From assembly GCF_000740895.1 (NCBI RefSeq), contig NC_025261.1:2108001-2172000 (forward strand): 64,000 nucleotides of DNA. The letters run 5' to 3'. The notes under the pieces were generated by a model that saw nothing but the letters and a program-made list of their open reading frames with translations, did no database searches and had not been told where the DNA came from. The stretch's first letter is position 1. Every line of letters starts with the position of its first letter. This DNA comes from Theileria orientalis strain Shintoku (lineage: Eukaryota > Apicomplexa > Aconoidasida > Piroplasmida > Theileriidae). The position numbers and the translations under genes are program-made. Below are positions 1 through 10,416 of the stretch, piece by piece.

Positions 1-102
1 GAAGCACTAGTCAACCAAAGTAAAGACCTGTCAGCAAAGACGAAGGACGTATTCGCTAAAAGTAAAAAACTTAAGAGAAGAAGCTGCTGCGCACTCATGT
101 AG
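1..102 (+). CDS. YKT6: YKT6-like SNARE, C-terminal end (5' part outside window)
   Basis: Frame 1 is open from the window edge to TAG at 100-102 and encodes 33 residues. They read as the end of an R-SNARE helix (LVNQSKDLSAKTKDVF), a basic stretch and the C-terminus SCCALM. The double cysteine in a CAAX-type end is the hallmark of YKT6: one Cys is palmitoylated and the Cys of CALM is farnesylated, so the protein cycles between cytosol and Golgi or vacuolar membranes. This is family knowledge; the sequence shows only the tail. The stop codon lies six bases before the start codon of the REV1-like gene on the same strand. Another prenylated R-SNARE is the only alternative I would consider. Confidence 0.72.
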   Translation, partial: EALVNQSKDLSAKTKDVFAKSKKLKRRSCCALM

Positions 103-108
103 GAAAAA

Positions 109-3003
109 ATGGATCACAAAGAGATAAGTAAATCGCATACTTTTAGCGAAAACGAAAGTAAATCGTCGAAGCTTGAGACGAAGGAAATCCAGAGCAGAGA
201 TATGGCCGAGAGCCGAGATATGGCAGAAAGCGGAGATATGGCGGAAAGCGGAGATAGAAAAGTGAAGTATAAGAAGATATTCAAGGACTGCTACTTCTGC
301 ATAGGAGACGTGAGCAGGAGCTACAGAGAGTACTTCGAAGCGTGCAAGGGAAGATGCTCAGTCTCAGTGGTGTCATTCAGAAACAGACTGATAGACATAG
401 TGCTGAAGAGAGGAGGGGGGCTGGAGGCGTCGCTCTCGCCGTACGTGACACACTTCGTAGTGGAGAGAGCAGGAGCAAGCGAACGCTGGTGGATAAGAAG
501 AAGAGCGAAGGGCACGCCGAAAAAGTACCACTTCGTGACAGCAAAGTACGTAGTCGAAAGCCACATGAAGGGAAAAAGGCTTCACGAGAGCTCGTACGTG
601 CCGAAGTTCCTGAAAACGCCAGGAGTGTTGATACTGCCGCCGTCGAACGAAGGGACGCCAGACAGAGGGGAGAGCGAGCCGTCGACGCCGAGTCCGAGAG
701 GAGAGTCGTACAGAATCATGGAAAGCTGGGCGCAGACGCTGGAGGCTGAGGAGCTCGAGGACTTCAAGAGCATGGACGTGGGAATATACATGAACGGGAA
801 CATAGTCTACATCTACATGGAAAACTTCCTGGTGGAAACGCTGGTGGTAGAGGGACTGCGAGTGCCAGCAGCAGTGTACAGCTGCGACCAAGTGATATCA
901 GTGAACGCACAAGGAACCGAAGCAGGAATAAGAAAGGGCATGCACGTGAAGACGGCGAGAAGCAAGGGCGTCGCAGACCTGAGGCTGGCGAAGTACAACT
1001 ACGAAAAGGTGGTGGAGAGAGGACTGAGCGTGGTGAGGTTCCTGCGCGAGTACACGACCCACATACTCTCGCCCTACTACAACGAGTTCTACCTGCAGCT
1101 CTCGTACGAGAGAGCGCGAGAGCTGCTGGGGGAGTCGGGGTCGAAGGAGGACGACAAAGAAAACATGCGCAAACTGGCAGCAAAGATATACGCAGAGTTC
1201 CCAGGAGAGTGCGTCATGGGCCTGGGAAAAAACATGCTGATAGCGAAGCTGGCGGCGAAGAAGTGCAGGAACCTGAAGGTGAACTCGCAGGAGTCAGATT
1301 ACGACTACGAGATGTCGCCAGTGCTCTCGATCTACGGAATTAACGGAGGAGAGTCGCTGGTGTCTGAGAACATCTGCGTCGTCGACGACGGCTTCAAGTT
1401 CCTCAACAACGTGCACCTGAGCGAGATCCCGGGCGTGGGAGTGCTGTGGCCGGTGCTGAAGAGCAGAGGCCTGCTGACGTGCAACGACGTGCGCAAAAAG
1501 GGGACGCCGCTCTGCCTGCAGAGCATCCTGGGCGGGCGGATGGGGAAGATGGTCTACAACTTCTGCTTCGGCTACGACTACAGGTGCTCCAACCTGCCGA
1601 AGAAGCAGCTGGACTTCTTTCTTAACAAGTCGTTCAGGACGCGATCACGGGTGCCCTCTGCACACGTCCGACGAAGTCAGCCCAGTCAACGAAGTCAACC
1701 TAATGAATGTAGTCAACGAAGTCAACCTAATGAATGTAGTCAACGAAGTCAACCCAATGAGTCTAGTCAACGAAGTCAACCCAATGAGTCTAGTCAACGC
1801 AATCGACCCAATGAGTCTAGTCAACGCAATCGACCCAATGAATCTAGCCAGCTTAGCCAAAGAAATCAAGATAATCAGCCTATTCAACCTAGTCGATCCA
1901 GTCACCCTAAAGAATGTAGCCATTGCACTGAGTCCAGGCAGTCCAGTCAACCAAGTCAAAGAAGCCAACAAAGTGAAGAGTCTATATTCAAGAAAATGCT
2001 AACTGATATCCTTAAGCAGCTCTGCTCAGTCTACTCACTGTTCGACAGGTGCATAATCAACTACTCTATTAAGTATAAGTGCACAGTGGTAGTGAAGGTG
2101 ACCGGAAAGGAAGAATACTCGAGGTGCGTGAGTTCAATTCTAGATAAGGAGTCACTGAGGCACACGACGCAGAAACTGTACAGTGAAATAAAGGAGTAGG
2201 TTATAGAATAGCATATAATTAAATAGGTAAACAGTTGTATAGGTAGATGGATTGATAATTACATAGTTGGATAGTTAAATAGGTATATGGATAGATAAAT
2301 AGGTTTATAGGTCAGTAGATAAATAGGAAGACAAATATATAAATAAGTAAGCAATTAATTAAATATTAGGGAATTGGGACCTGAGTTATCAGATATGCTA
2401 ACAATACAGATTGAAGTGAAGGACATAGTGAGAGTAGATGAGAACATAAAGTTCATAGATAACTTTCTAACAGGAAAATCACAATCATCGCAAAGAAGTA
2501 TGAGTAGAATAAAAGAAGAAGTTGATTTGATTAAGGGTATCAATAACTTAGACAGTATCGCTACTAATGGCAGTAAGGATGCCAACAATGGGACTAACAG
2601 TAGCAGTAACAATGGCAGTAACATGGCGAGTGAAGTGATGTGCACACCAACGCGTAGATTCAACGGATGGAGACTGGATTCAATACTGTCAGTGTCAGAA
2701 GCACAGGAAGACAGTAATAAGGCTGAAAACAGTAACGGCAGTAGTAACAATTGGAGTTTAAATTCGCACAAAAGCTCAGCGTCGCCACACTCAGTGCCTA
2801 GCTCAAAATCAGCAGACTCAAGAAGAAGAACACCAACAAGAAGAAAGGCAGAATCGAGCGTAGACACAAATCAGAGAAGTAGCTCCAGGTCACGAAAACT
2901 AGGAAGAGTCACAGAGGGACAGAAGTACATAACAGAGTACATTTCGCCGACGCGATCGGAAAGCAAGGAAGGCAATAAGCAACTTGAAAGCAGCACACTT
3001 TAA
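109..3003 (+). CDS. REV1: REV1-like BRCT / Y-family DNA polymerase protein, apparently catalytically dead
   Basis: Proposed join(109..2195, 2370..3003), 906 residues. The 174-nt intron (gtaggt...attag) keeps the frame and unites the two halves of the little-finger domain (KLYSEIKE / ELGPELSDM). Order: repeats of DMAES (residues 31-48), a BRCT domain (about 55-165), palm and fingers (about 225-370), helix-hairpin region with IPGVGVLWPVLKSRGL (about 440-500), a 27-nt tandem repeat coding RSQPNECSQ, little finger, and a Ser/Asn-rich tail. BRCT plus Y-family polymerase is the REV1 architecture, a deoxycytidyl transferase and scaffold of translesion synthesis. The active site is altered: the motif-I Asp is Tyr (VYIYMENF), the SxDE motif reads YYNE, and the YxAR nucleotide-binding motif is lost. 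GLGKNMLIAKLA is kept. QKYITEYI in the tail resembles a PIP box but lacks the last aromatic. A scaffold-only role is inference. Confidence 0.78.
1690..1851 (+). repeat. 27-nt tandem repeat inside the REV1-like gene, six units
   Basis: Six in-frame units of 27 nt encode RSQPNECSQ (twice), RSQPNESSQ (twice) and RNRPNESSQ (twice). They lie between the polymerase core and the little finger. Neighbouring units are more alike than distant ones, as expected for local duplication. A related Ser/Gln-rich stretch continues to about 1975. Confidence 0.85.
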
Positions 3004-3517
3004 ACAGGCAGGCTCAAAAAGCAGTAAACACACGTAAATACTGGCTTATCACAGTACACACTAGCATACAGAGTGGAGAGTGTCAACAAGTATACATTTA
3101 CACCAATACGTTTACACTTAATATATGTTTGCACGTAATAGGTTAATTAATACATGGACACAAACTTAAATACATGACGATACATAAACAAAAATATATT
3201 TACACAAATACGTGACAATACATAATATCTACACATACACTAATCACCAACACGCCAGCCATAAATATAAAATAAGAAATGAACTGATAAACAAGTATAG
3301 TAAACTGAACCCATGATATTAACTAGAGCAATAGTGATTTACAGTGAACTGCATTGCAATAAGTTGGTAAGAGCTGCAGATGTGAGTGACAGTGGAGGAT
3401 TTTGTCCAGAACAAAGTGACGATAGTGTACAGTGATGCAGGTGAATTTAATTTAACCTAACGAGATTTTAGTGAGCTGCATTGTGGTAAGGGAGTGAGTG
3501 AAGTGCGAAAACAGAAG
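3004..3517. other. Convergent intergenic region, no gene seen
   Basis: This 514-bp gap separates the 3' ends of the REV1-like gene and AGM1. It is AT-rich with many loose copies of (a)tacac and catttacac, and two imperfect copies of a gtgaactgcattg-like stretch near 3345 and 3472. No coding frame or RNA gene is apparent. Confidence 0.6.
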
Positions 3518-5377
3518 TTACAGCCTCTTGGTGCTGAGAAAATCCTCAACCAACTTGATGATGAACGCGTGAACGTGGTCCACGTCGGCCTGATTCTCAG
3601 CCTCAACGTAGACGCGAAGAAGAGGCTCGGTGCCAGAAGGACGCAAAAAGGCGCGACAGCAGCTGAACTGGCCGGTCACAGAGTTTATTTTGTCCTGAAA
3701 CCCCTCAGGCTCCACCAAAATAGTCTCATCCTCAGGGGAGGAGACAAACAGTTCCCTGAACGTCACAGGAATGTCATACTTCGAAAGGGAGAAGGGCAAG
3801 TAGCTGTAGAGGCCCAAGCAGTCCCGAAAAGTCAACTTGAGGGTCTTGAAGGCGAGCTCGAGGACCAGCGAGTTGAGAATGGCGTCGCCGCCAGGGAAGA
3901 ACATACTCAAAAACTCGAAAAGCAGCGACTCAGAAAACCTGTCCCTAAAGCCAACATCGAAGGACGGGTCAGAGGGGTCGAGCCTGCGCCTCAAGTCGGC
4001 AAGAGACTGCGAGTACAGCCGACTCGGGAACTGGTCTGAGCAACTGATCCTGTCGCAGGGGTCCTGGGCGAAGAGGGGGTTGAACACGACGTTGCCGTGG
4101 CCGTTGGTCTCGTAGTAGACTGAAACGTAGTACTTCTCGGAGAGCCTCTCGGCGTTCTTTATGCCCGAGTTGAAAAACTCGAGCTCCCAGAGGATGCTTG
4201 AGTTCTCAGAGTGCCACCTCTGAAACAAGCCACGGATGAAGCTGACGGTGGAGCCGTTGGAGTAGCGAGTGAGGAGAACCCCAATCCTCAGCCTTTTCCT
4301 CCAGGTCCTGAGCAGCGTCCACAGCAGCATCAACGTGACGACAATGAGACGGTCGCCGTTCAGCACCAGGACGCCATACTCGTTGTCGGCGTTGAGCTCA
4401 GCGTCGGCGGGCATGTAGTAAATAATCCTGTCCGCGTCGCCGTCAAAGGAGCAGAAGCGCTTCGCCAAGTACTTTTGAAGGTCAGGCTTAAGGCTCTCGG
4501 GGAGGTAGCCTGTGTTGAAAACGTACGAGGCTCCGCACTTGTTGTTCAAGTCGTACTCAGTGCCAAACCGGTGCAAGTTGCAGACGGCGGGGAGGAGCCC
4601 GAGGTGCCTGAAGACTCCGAACGCCTTCATCACCTTGGGGCCGCCGACGCCGTAGGCGCAGTCAAATAACAACTCCTCGCGCTTCGCAGTGGGTCCCACG
4701 TCCAGGAGGCCCAGAGCCTGGAACTTAAGAACAACGTTCATGACCGAGTCGTTCAAAAACCGCAAATACTGGTGGTCGTCCTCTACGTCGAGATTGTTTG
4801 AGGAAAGCAGGTAGGAAATGCAGGGCGAGGTAACAGTCCCGACCAGCCTTACCTCAGAGGCACCCAAATCTAAAAGTTTGAACACCGACTCGATTCCGAG
4901 CCTTAAGTTCGCGACCAGGGATTCCGAAGAGGTCCTGGTATCCCAGCCAATCAGGACACTCAAGTTCAGGTCCCTGGGCCTGTAGGTGAATCGACCATAA
5001 ATTTCGCACAGTGCATCGCGAACGTTCCTTCTGCTGTTAACAAAACTGGTAAAGTAGGGCTCCCAGGAGGACTCGAGCATATGGCCGGAAGGGGAAAACA
5101 GCTTAATGCCATTGTCACAGCAAGGGTTATGACTTGCGGTAACAACAACGCCCAGGCCGAACCTACGGTCACTTCCTAAAAATTTCGAGTACTTTTCGAA
5201 GTACTCATCGGAGAAAAATGGAAGGGAAGCGAACAACAGTCCACATCTGTAAGCGACGTGTTCCAAATTATTTTGTGGAAATAAAGCGTTAGCCCTGAAA
5301 CCAGAAGTCCCGTAAGAAAGGTCGATATAACCGGGAGGTATGGAAGGCCCGTCAGGAACAACAGAAAAGTCCAACAT
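3518..5377 (-). CDS. AGM1: Phosphoacetylglucosamine mutase
   Basis: A single exon encodes 619 residues. The enzyme converts GlcNAc-6-phosphate to GlcNAc-1-phosphate, the step before UDP-GlcNAc, in the cytosol. Visible family marks: SYGTSGFR near residue 22, the catalytic phosphoserine loop TASHNP near 80 followed by DNGIKL and the AGM1-type MLESSWEPY, the metal-binding loop FDGDADR near 307, and the C-terminal phosphate-binding RPSGTEPLLR near 583. The LESSWEPY stretch and the overall order favour AGM1/PGM3 over ordinary phosphoglucomutase. It is divergent from the first Ste24-like gene and convergent with the REV1-like gene. GFAT, an earlier enzyme of the same pathway, lies 23 kb to the right; I infer no operon-like link. 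Codon use is GC-rich. Confidence 0.9.
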   Translation of the reverse strand: MLDFSVVPDGPSIPPGYIDLSYGTSGFRANALFPQNNLEHVAYRCGLLFASLPFFSDEYFEKYSKFLGSDRRFGLGVVVTASHNPCCDNGIKLFSPSGHMLESSWEPYFTSFVNSRRNVRDALCEIYGRFTYRPRDLNLSVLIGWDTRTSSESLVANLRLGIESVFKLLDLGASEVRLVGTVTSPCISYLLSSNNLDVEDDHQYLRFLNDSVMNVVLKFQALGLLDVGPTAKREELLFDCAYGVGGPKVMKAFGVFRHLGLLPAVCNLHRFGTEYDLNNKCGASYVFNTGYLPESLKPDLQKYLAKRFCSFDGDADRIIYYMPADAELNADNEYGVLVLNGDRLIVVTLMLLWTLLRTWRKRLRIGVLLTRYSNGSTVSFIRGLFQRWHSENSSILWELEFFNSGIKNAERLSEKYYVSVYYETNGHGNVVFNPLFAQDPCDRISCSDQFPSRLYSQSLADLRRRLDPSDPSFDVGFRDRFSESLLFEFLSMFFPGGDAILNSLVLELAFKTLKLTFRDCLGLYSYLPFSLSKYDIPVTFRELFVSSPEDETILVEPEGFQDKINSVTGQFSCCRAFLRPSGTEPLLRVYVEAENQADVDHVHAFIIKLVEDFLSTKRL

Positions 5378-5765
5378 AAATAAAAATTAAAGATAGAAGA
5401 TAAGAAGTACAGTTGGTGTTACGATGCATAATGAAAAACAAAATCAAAGGATAAAGCTTAATGTGAACAATTGATATTGTTTTAATATTATTATGATAAT
5501 AATTTTAAATTTAATAAACAATATAATTATTAATTTCCATGTATATGGCTATATATATGATGGATGTATCACAAAAACATAACACATTTATAACCTATAC
5601 ATATGGGAAGATTATCGTATCAAATTAGGGTAATATACAACGTTTAGAGGCATAAAATAGAGTATTATACGATTTTTGTCGACAAACATGTAGCCCCAGA
5701 TAAGCCAATATCGATGTCGTGTAGAGAATATCCATCAGGTTATCCATAACCAACTTGAGGTGATA
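5378..5765. promoter_or_regulatory. Divergent promoter region AGM1 / Ste24-like A1
   Basis: This 388-bp AT-rich region lies between two divergent genes. Its right 305 bp (from 5461) recur before gene A2 at 10588-10892 with almost no change; one substitution was noticed (tgataataa against tgatagtaa). The second copy therefore kept its upstream region. I cannot define promoter elements. Confidence 0.5.
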
Positions 5766-7258
5766 ATGGGTGTACGCAATCTCTTTAACAAGCCTTTACA
5801 CTTTGAATATTCATTGGCATTGTTTGCCTTGTGGAAATTGCTTAGACTTTACGCTTTATCTAAACAATTATGTTTAGTAGCTAAGGAGTTGGCCGGAGAG
5901 AAGAAAGTTGTTACAACATTGGCAAGAAAGGATGATGAAAATTACAAGAAAACTTTGGCTCTTCTTAAACCATATTTAACTTCTGCAGCCTACCACAAAA
6001 CCTTGGAGTACGCTAAAGACAAACTTAAGTTGCAATTTCTTTTTGAAGTTGTTCATCTAGTTGCAAGCTTGGCGTTTGCTTTTAATAAAACAGCACTGAA
6101 ATTTTGGCATTTTGCTGGAAAATTACACAATCATAGATGTGTTTACTCACACGTTAGTAACTTCTTATTTATTTAATTATACATAAATTAATAACATTAT
6201 AAACTTTCGTTCGAATAATTTTTCATTAACATAATTTTAGGTCATGGCTTATGTTGCTGTGAGGGCTGGTTTTTCCTTTCTCTTTAGATTTCCATTCAGA
6301 TATGGATCAAGGTTTTGTTTGTCTAAGAAGCACGGATTGAAGACCAAGAGCAAGTTTGCATTTTTCAAACAATTGTTAGCATGTTATCTATCGATTGTTT
6401 TCCTTGGTACCCTTTTCCTTTCAGGTTTAACGTTCTTGAGCAAGTTTTCAAAGAAACATTTCCACCTGAACGTACGTTTGATTAAATTCCATGTTTTATG
6501 TAGGTTGTTTTATTCTTGGTTGCTCTGGCAATGGTTTATGTATGGCTGGTTCCATGCCACTTCAAACTATTTCTCAAGGCCCATCTATTACACGATTCAG
6601 AACTTAAGAAGGAAGTTGACTTGATGGTAGGTTAACGTCTTACATATTAATTTATTAGGCCAAAAAATTGGGACTGTCGCACAAAAATGTAAGAGTTGTA
6701 CCTTCAGATGAAGCCAGCGAGCTTGTTACTTTGGCTTGGGGACTTGGAAAGTCAAGATGGCTATATTTGAATGAATCTTATGTCAACCTGGGAAAACCCT
6801 CTGCTCTTGCACTGGTCGCTCACGGTTTAGGGCACTTCAGACATCATCATTTTTTCAAATTTTTCTTAATTAAGGTCGTTAAAGTAGCCCTTTTTGTGTT
6901 TGCTTTCCATCACTTCAAGGGACACAACAACCTATTCAAGAGCTTCGGAACGCACTCAGTATCGGCATTGCCACTTAGACTCGATACTTTTGCGGCCACT
7001 GCTTATGTTTTTGTCTCCTTCTTCTACGTATTGAAAAATGTCTACAGCGACTTTGTTGAATTCGACGCTGACAGATATGCCGTCAAACATGGACACGGAG
7101 ATGAATTAGTAAATTTCTGGACTACGGTATACAGGGAGAAAAAATGGTTTTTCAATGTAGACCCATTGTACGGTCCCCTATTTAATGAAAGACCATCTCT
7201 CTTCGAAAGAGTTTATGCCGTCTATGATGCAACTGTGCCAGCAAAGCCTGCTACTTAA
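5766..7258 (+). CDS. Ste24-like CAAX protease paralogue A1 with HGLGH in place of HELGH
   Basis: Proposed join(5766..6152, 6241..6471, 6504..6626, 6659..7258), 446 residues; two of the introns are 32 nt. The start is the first ATG (MGVRNLFNKPLHFEY), which matches the start of gene B. Ste24 proteases are multi-pass ER membrane zinc enzymes that cleave prenylated proteins. Here the zinc motif reads VAHGLGHFRHHH: both His remain but the catalytic Glu is Gly. The distal Glu (EFDADRYAVKHG) is kept. The NAYFYG substrate-side motif of gene B is missing and the conserved HP before LFER is RP. The fold is probably retained but peptidase activity is unlikely; this is inference. Exon 2 has the same length (231 nt) as exon 2 of gene B, so A and B are old paralogues. 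Confidence 0.82.
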
Positions 7259-7712
7259 ATCAATTGATACCAATAAAGTTGGTGTTGAGATTTAATTCGA
7301 GTTATGTCAATAAAAAATAACACACTATAAAATATTGAAATATTGTTTCTGAAATACCAAAATCTGATTAAATATCAGGTTAAAAAGAGTTTAAATTTAA
7401 AATCCAGCATTATAAGTAATATACAGTTGCTTGTCATCTGACCTATTGTCAATCTTAAATGTTTAATTTTAATTTAGATATACATGTACTCGAATTATTT
7501 ATTTGTCATAGTGTAAATATATTTTCAACAAAAATAGAAATTAATTAGTGTGTATACTTGGCCTATCTGGTTCCCCAGAAATTCTTAAAAATCTATAATT
7601 TTGTCATAAGAATCCCGATTATCCCTAATAACCATATTTTTAATATGGATTAATTTATTGTTTTATTTATCAATTTACTCATTACTGGTACATTTATGGT
7701 TGTTTTGTAGAA
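7259..7712. other. Intergenic region A1 / PSMA1 copy 1
   Basis: This 454-bp AT-rich gap presumably holds the 3' end of A1 and the promoter of the proteasome gene. It recurs unchanged at 12403-12856. No coding frame is visible. Confidence 0.6.
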
Positions 7713-8793
7713 ATGTATAGGAACCAATACGATACTGATTGTATAACCTGGTCCCCTCAAGGACGTTTATTCCAAGTAGAATATGCTATGGAATCTGTCA
7801 AACAGGGAACTTGTTGTGTAGGTATAAAGTCGAATACACATTTGGTATGTTATTTTAACAATTGTATTAAATGTTCATTTATACTTTTATTTCTAATTAC
7901 TTATTGCTTTTGACAATACAATAACAATTATTGATTATATTTACCACAATTGAACCTATTTATAGGTACTTTGTGCTCTTAAACGCAAGATTTCTAAGCT
8001 TGCTCAGGTTCAAGATAAACTATACAAAGTGGGTGAATATATCGGTGTTGCTATGTCCGGTATAACTTCTGATGCAAAAATGATAATCTCATATATGAGG
8101 AATGAATGTCTAAATAATAGATTCCTATATGGCTGTGATATTACTGCCTCTCAGCTCGTTTCACTTGTTTCCGAGAGTAAGTTAATGTAAAATTTAAATA
8201 TGTACCATCAGAATCTCAAGCTAACACTCAAATTTCTTCCAAGAGACCGTTTGGAGTAGGTCTTCTGGTCGCTGGATATGACGAGGTCACTGGTTTACAC
8301 TTGTATGAGACTTGCCCATCCGGAAACGTTGTTGAGTTTAATGTGTGCAATTATTTAACATAAATTCGTATTAAAATAATTAATAAAATATAAAAATAAT
8401 TTTTAATATAAATTTGTAAACAGGCAACTGCTTTTGGAGCCAGGTGTCAATCAGCCAAAACATATTTGGAAAAAAAGATTTTGAACTTCCCAGAATCTGA
8501 TTTAAATTCTCTCGTATATCATGCTATAAGAGCTCTTAAAACAACTATACCGAACGACGGAGAGTACGTTATATAATATTTTATATTTATAATTAAATAC
8601 ACACTCAATATATACAGGTTCGATGTTGATGTGGTCTCCGTTGGCATTGTAGGCAAAGGAACTCCATGGAATCTTTTGGATCAAGATATGGTCAAAAAAT
8701 ATGTTGATAAGGTATTTGACTATATATTTCTCATACCATATTCAGATAAAGGAAGAAGATAATGATAACAATAACGACGTTACTATGCAATAA
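7713..8793 (+). CDS. PSMA1: 20S proteasome subunit alpha type-1, copy 1
   Basis: Proposed join(7713..7844, 7966..8176, 8212..8342, 8424..8563, 8618..8711, 8746..8793), 251 residues, the usual length. The start MYRNQYDTD with the proteasome alpha signature around [16 protein letters not shown] identifies alpha-1 (yeast alpha-6). Further anchors are [24 protein letters not shown] and SVGIVGK. The subunit sits in the outer alpha ring of the 20S core. The smallest intron is 35 nt. The C-terminus is a short acidic tail (EEDNDNNND). It lies between two Ste24 family genes on the same strand, 104 bp before B1. A second copy 5144 bp downstream looks identical. Duplication of an alpha-ring gene is unusual. 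Confidence 0.93.
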
Positions 8794-8897
8794 TATACTA
8801 TTTTAAATTATATTATTTATAAAAAATTATTTTTATATATACTTTGTTACTTTTTTATTGGGTCCGTTATTTTATATTATATATATATATATTTAAC

Positions 8898-10416
8898 ATG
8901 GGTGTTACTAATTTGTTTCATAAACCACTTCATTTTGAATACTATGTTTTAACAGTTTTGTTAAATGAAGTATTTGAACAGTATTTGAATTTCCGCCAAT
9001 ATCGTTTCATTAAGCGAAATTTATCTGGAGACAGATCTCTTTCCGATAGAAATAAAGTCTCTGATAAATTATACAAGAATACTTTAAATTCGTTAAATGT
9101 TTATTTAAATTCTGACGAATATCATAAGACTGTGGAATATTCATATGACAAACTGAAGTTCCAAGTTTTTAGTTCTCTTTTTCATTCGGCGTTCGGTTTA
9201 GTTCTTTTATTTTATCTATTTTCTCCAAAAGTTTGGAGATTTTCAGGAGGACTATTTAAGAAAAATAACGAATATGTGCAAGTAAGTAACTAGTTAATTA
9301 GGTACCCATTTATTTTAATACACTTAAATATTATTACATTAAAATTTGTAGTCCCTCGCCTTTTGTGGATTTAAATTACTATTTGACACAGCTGTTGATC
9401 TCCCATTTAGTCTATATTCAGACTTTGTACTAGAAGAAAAACACGGATTTAATAAGAAAACATACAAACTATTCGTGAAGGATTTGTTGATTACGCTTTC
9501 ACTTGAAGTAGGACTGGGAGGTCCATTCTTGGCTGCTGTTATATTTTTGGTCAACTGGGGAGGAGAACTGTTTTATTTCTACGTATTTTGTTATATAAAT
9601 ATTCCATTGTTTAGGTTTTTGGATTCATCGTTGTTTTCAACTTCATAATGATTGTCATTTATCCAGAGTTGATTGCTCCTCTTTTCAATAAGTTTGAGCC
9701 TCTAAAGGATAAGGAATTGAAGGAAGATATTGAAACACTTGTATGTTAATTCTATTTTTAACCATATTTAGGCTAAAAAACTAAAATTCCCTTTAAAGGA
9801 AATAAAACAGATGGATGGATCCAAAAGGTCTGGACATTCTAATGCCTATTTCTACGGATTGTGGAAATTCAAAAAGATTGTTGTTTATGATACAATATTG
9901 ACTCAAGATAGAAAAGAAATCCTTGCAGTTGTTTCACATGAATTAGGACACTGGAAACACAAAGATTTTTACGTCAGGGTCTCCTTCTCATTTGTGAACA
10001 TATTTGCAATGTTTTTTGTCTTCAAAATGTTCAAAGATGACAAAAATATGTATAATAGTTTCGGATTCCATGGAGTTAACGCATTCGTAATAGGTACTTC
10101 ATAATCCTATATAATTATTTACAACTCTAACACCTATTTAGGAATCACCTTGTTCTCAAATGTGTTCACTCTTGTTGGAATCTTGATTAATGTTTTAAAC
10201 GTATTAATGACAAGATACCAGGAATACCAAGCTGACAGGTTTGCCGTTAATTTAGGTTTAGCTGATGACCTAATTAAATCCCTCGTCAATTTACACAAAG
10301 ATAACAAGGCCATGATCTACAATGACCCAGTTTATTCATGGTATCACTACACACATCCAGTTTTATTCGAACGAATCTACGCAATTTATCAGGCTCTCGA
10401 CAAATATAAAAAGTAA
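8898..10416 (+). CDS. STE24: CAAX prenyl protease Ste24 (M48), copy B1, intact zinc motif
   Basis: Proposed join(8898..9281, 9352..9582, 9615..9740, 9772..10093, 10142..10416), 445 residues; introns of 32, 31 and 48 nt are among the four. Ste24 removes the last three residues of prenylated CAAX proteins in the ER membrane. The zinc site is complete: VVSHELGHWKHKD, distal Glu in EYQADRFAVNLG, substrate-side SNAYFYG, and C-terminal HPVLFERIYAIY. Several hydrophobic segments precede the catalytic part. The chosen ATG follows an AT repeat; an upstream ATG at 8844 would add 18 residues. Gene A1 and its duplicate A2 are the diverged, motif-broken relatives. A second, apparently identical copy is at 14042-15560. 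Confidence 0.9.
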
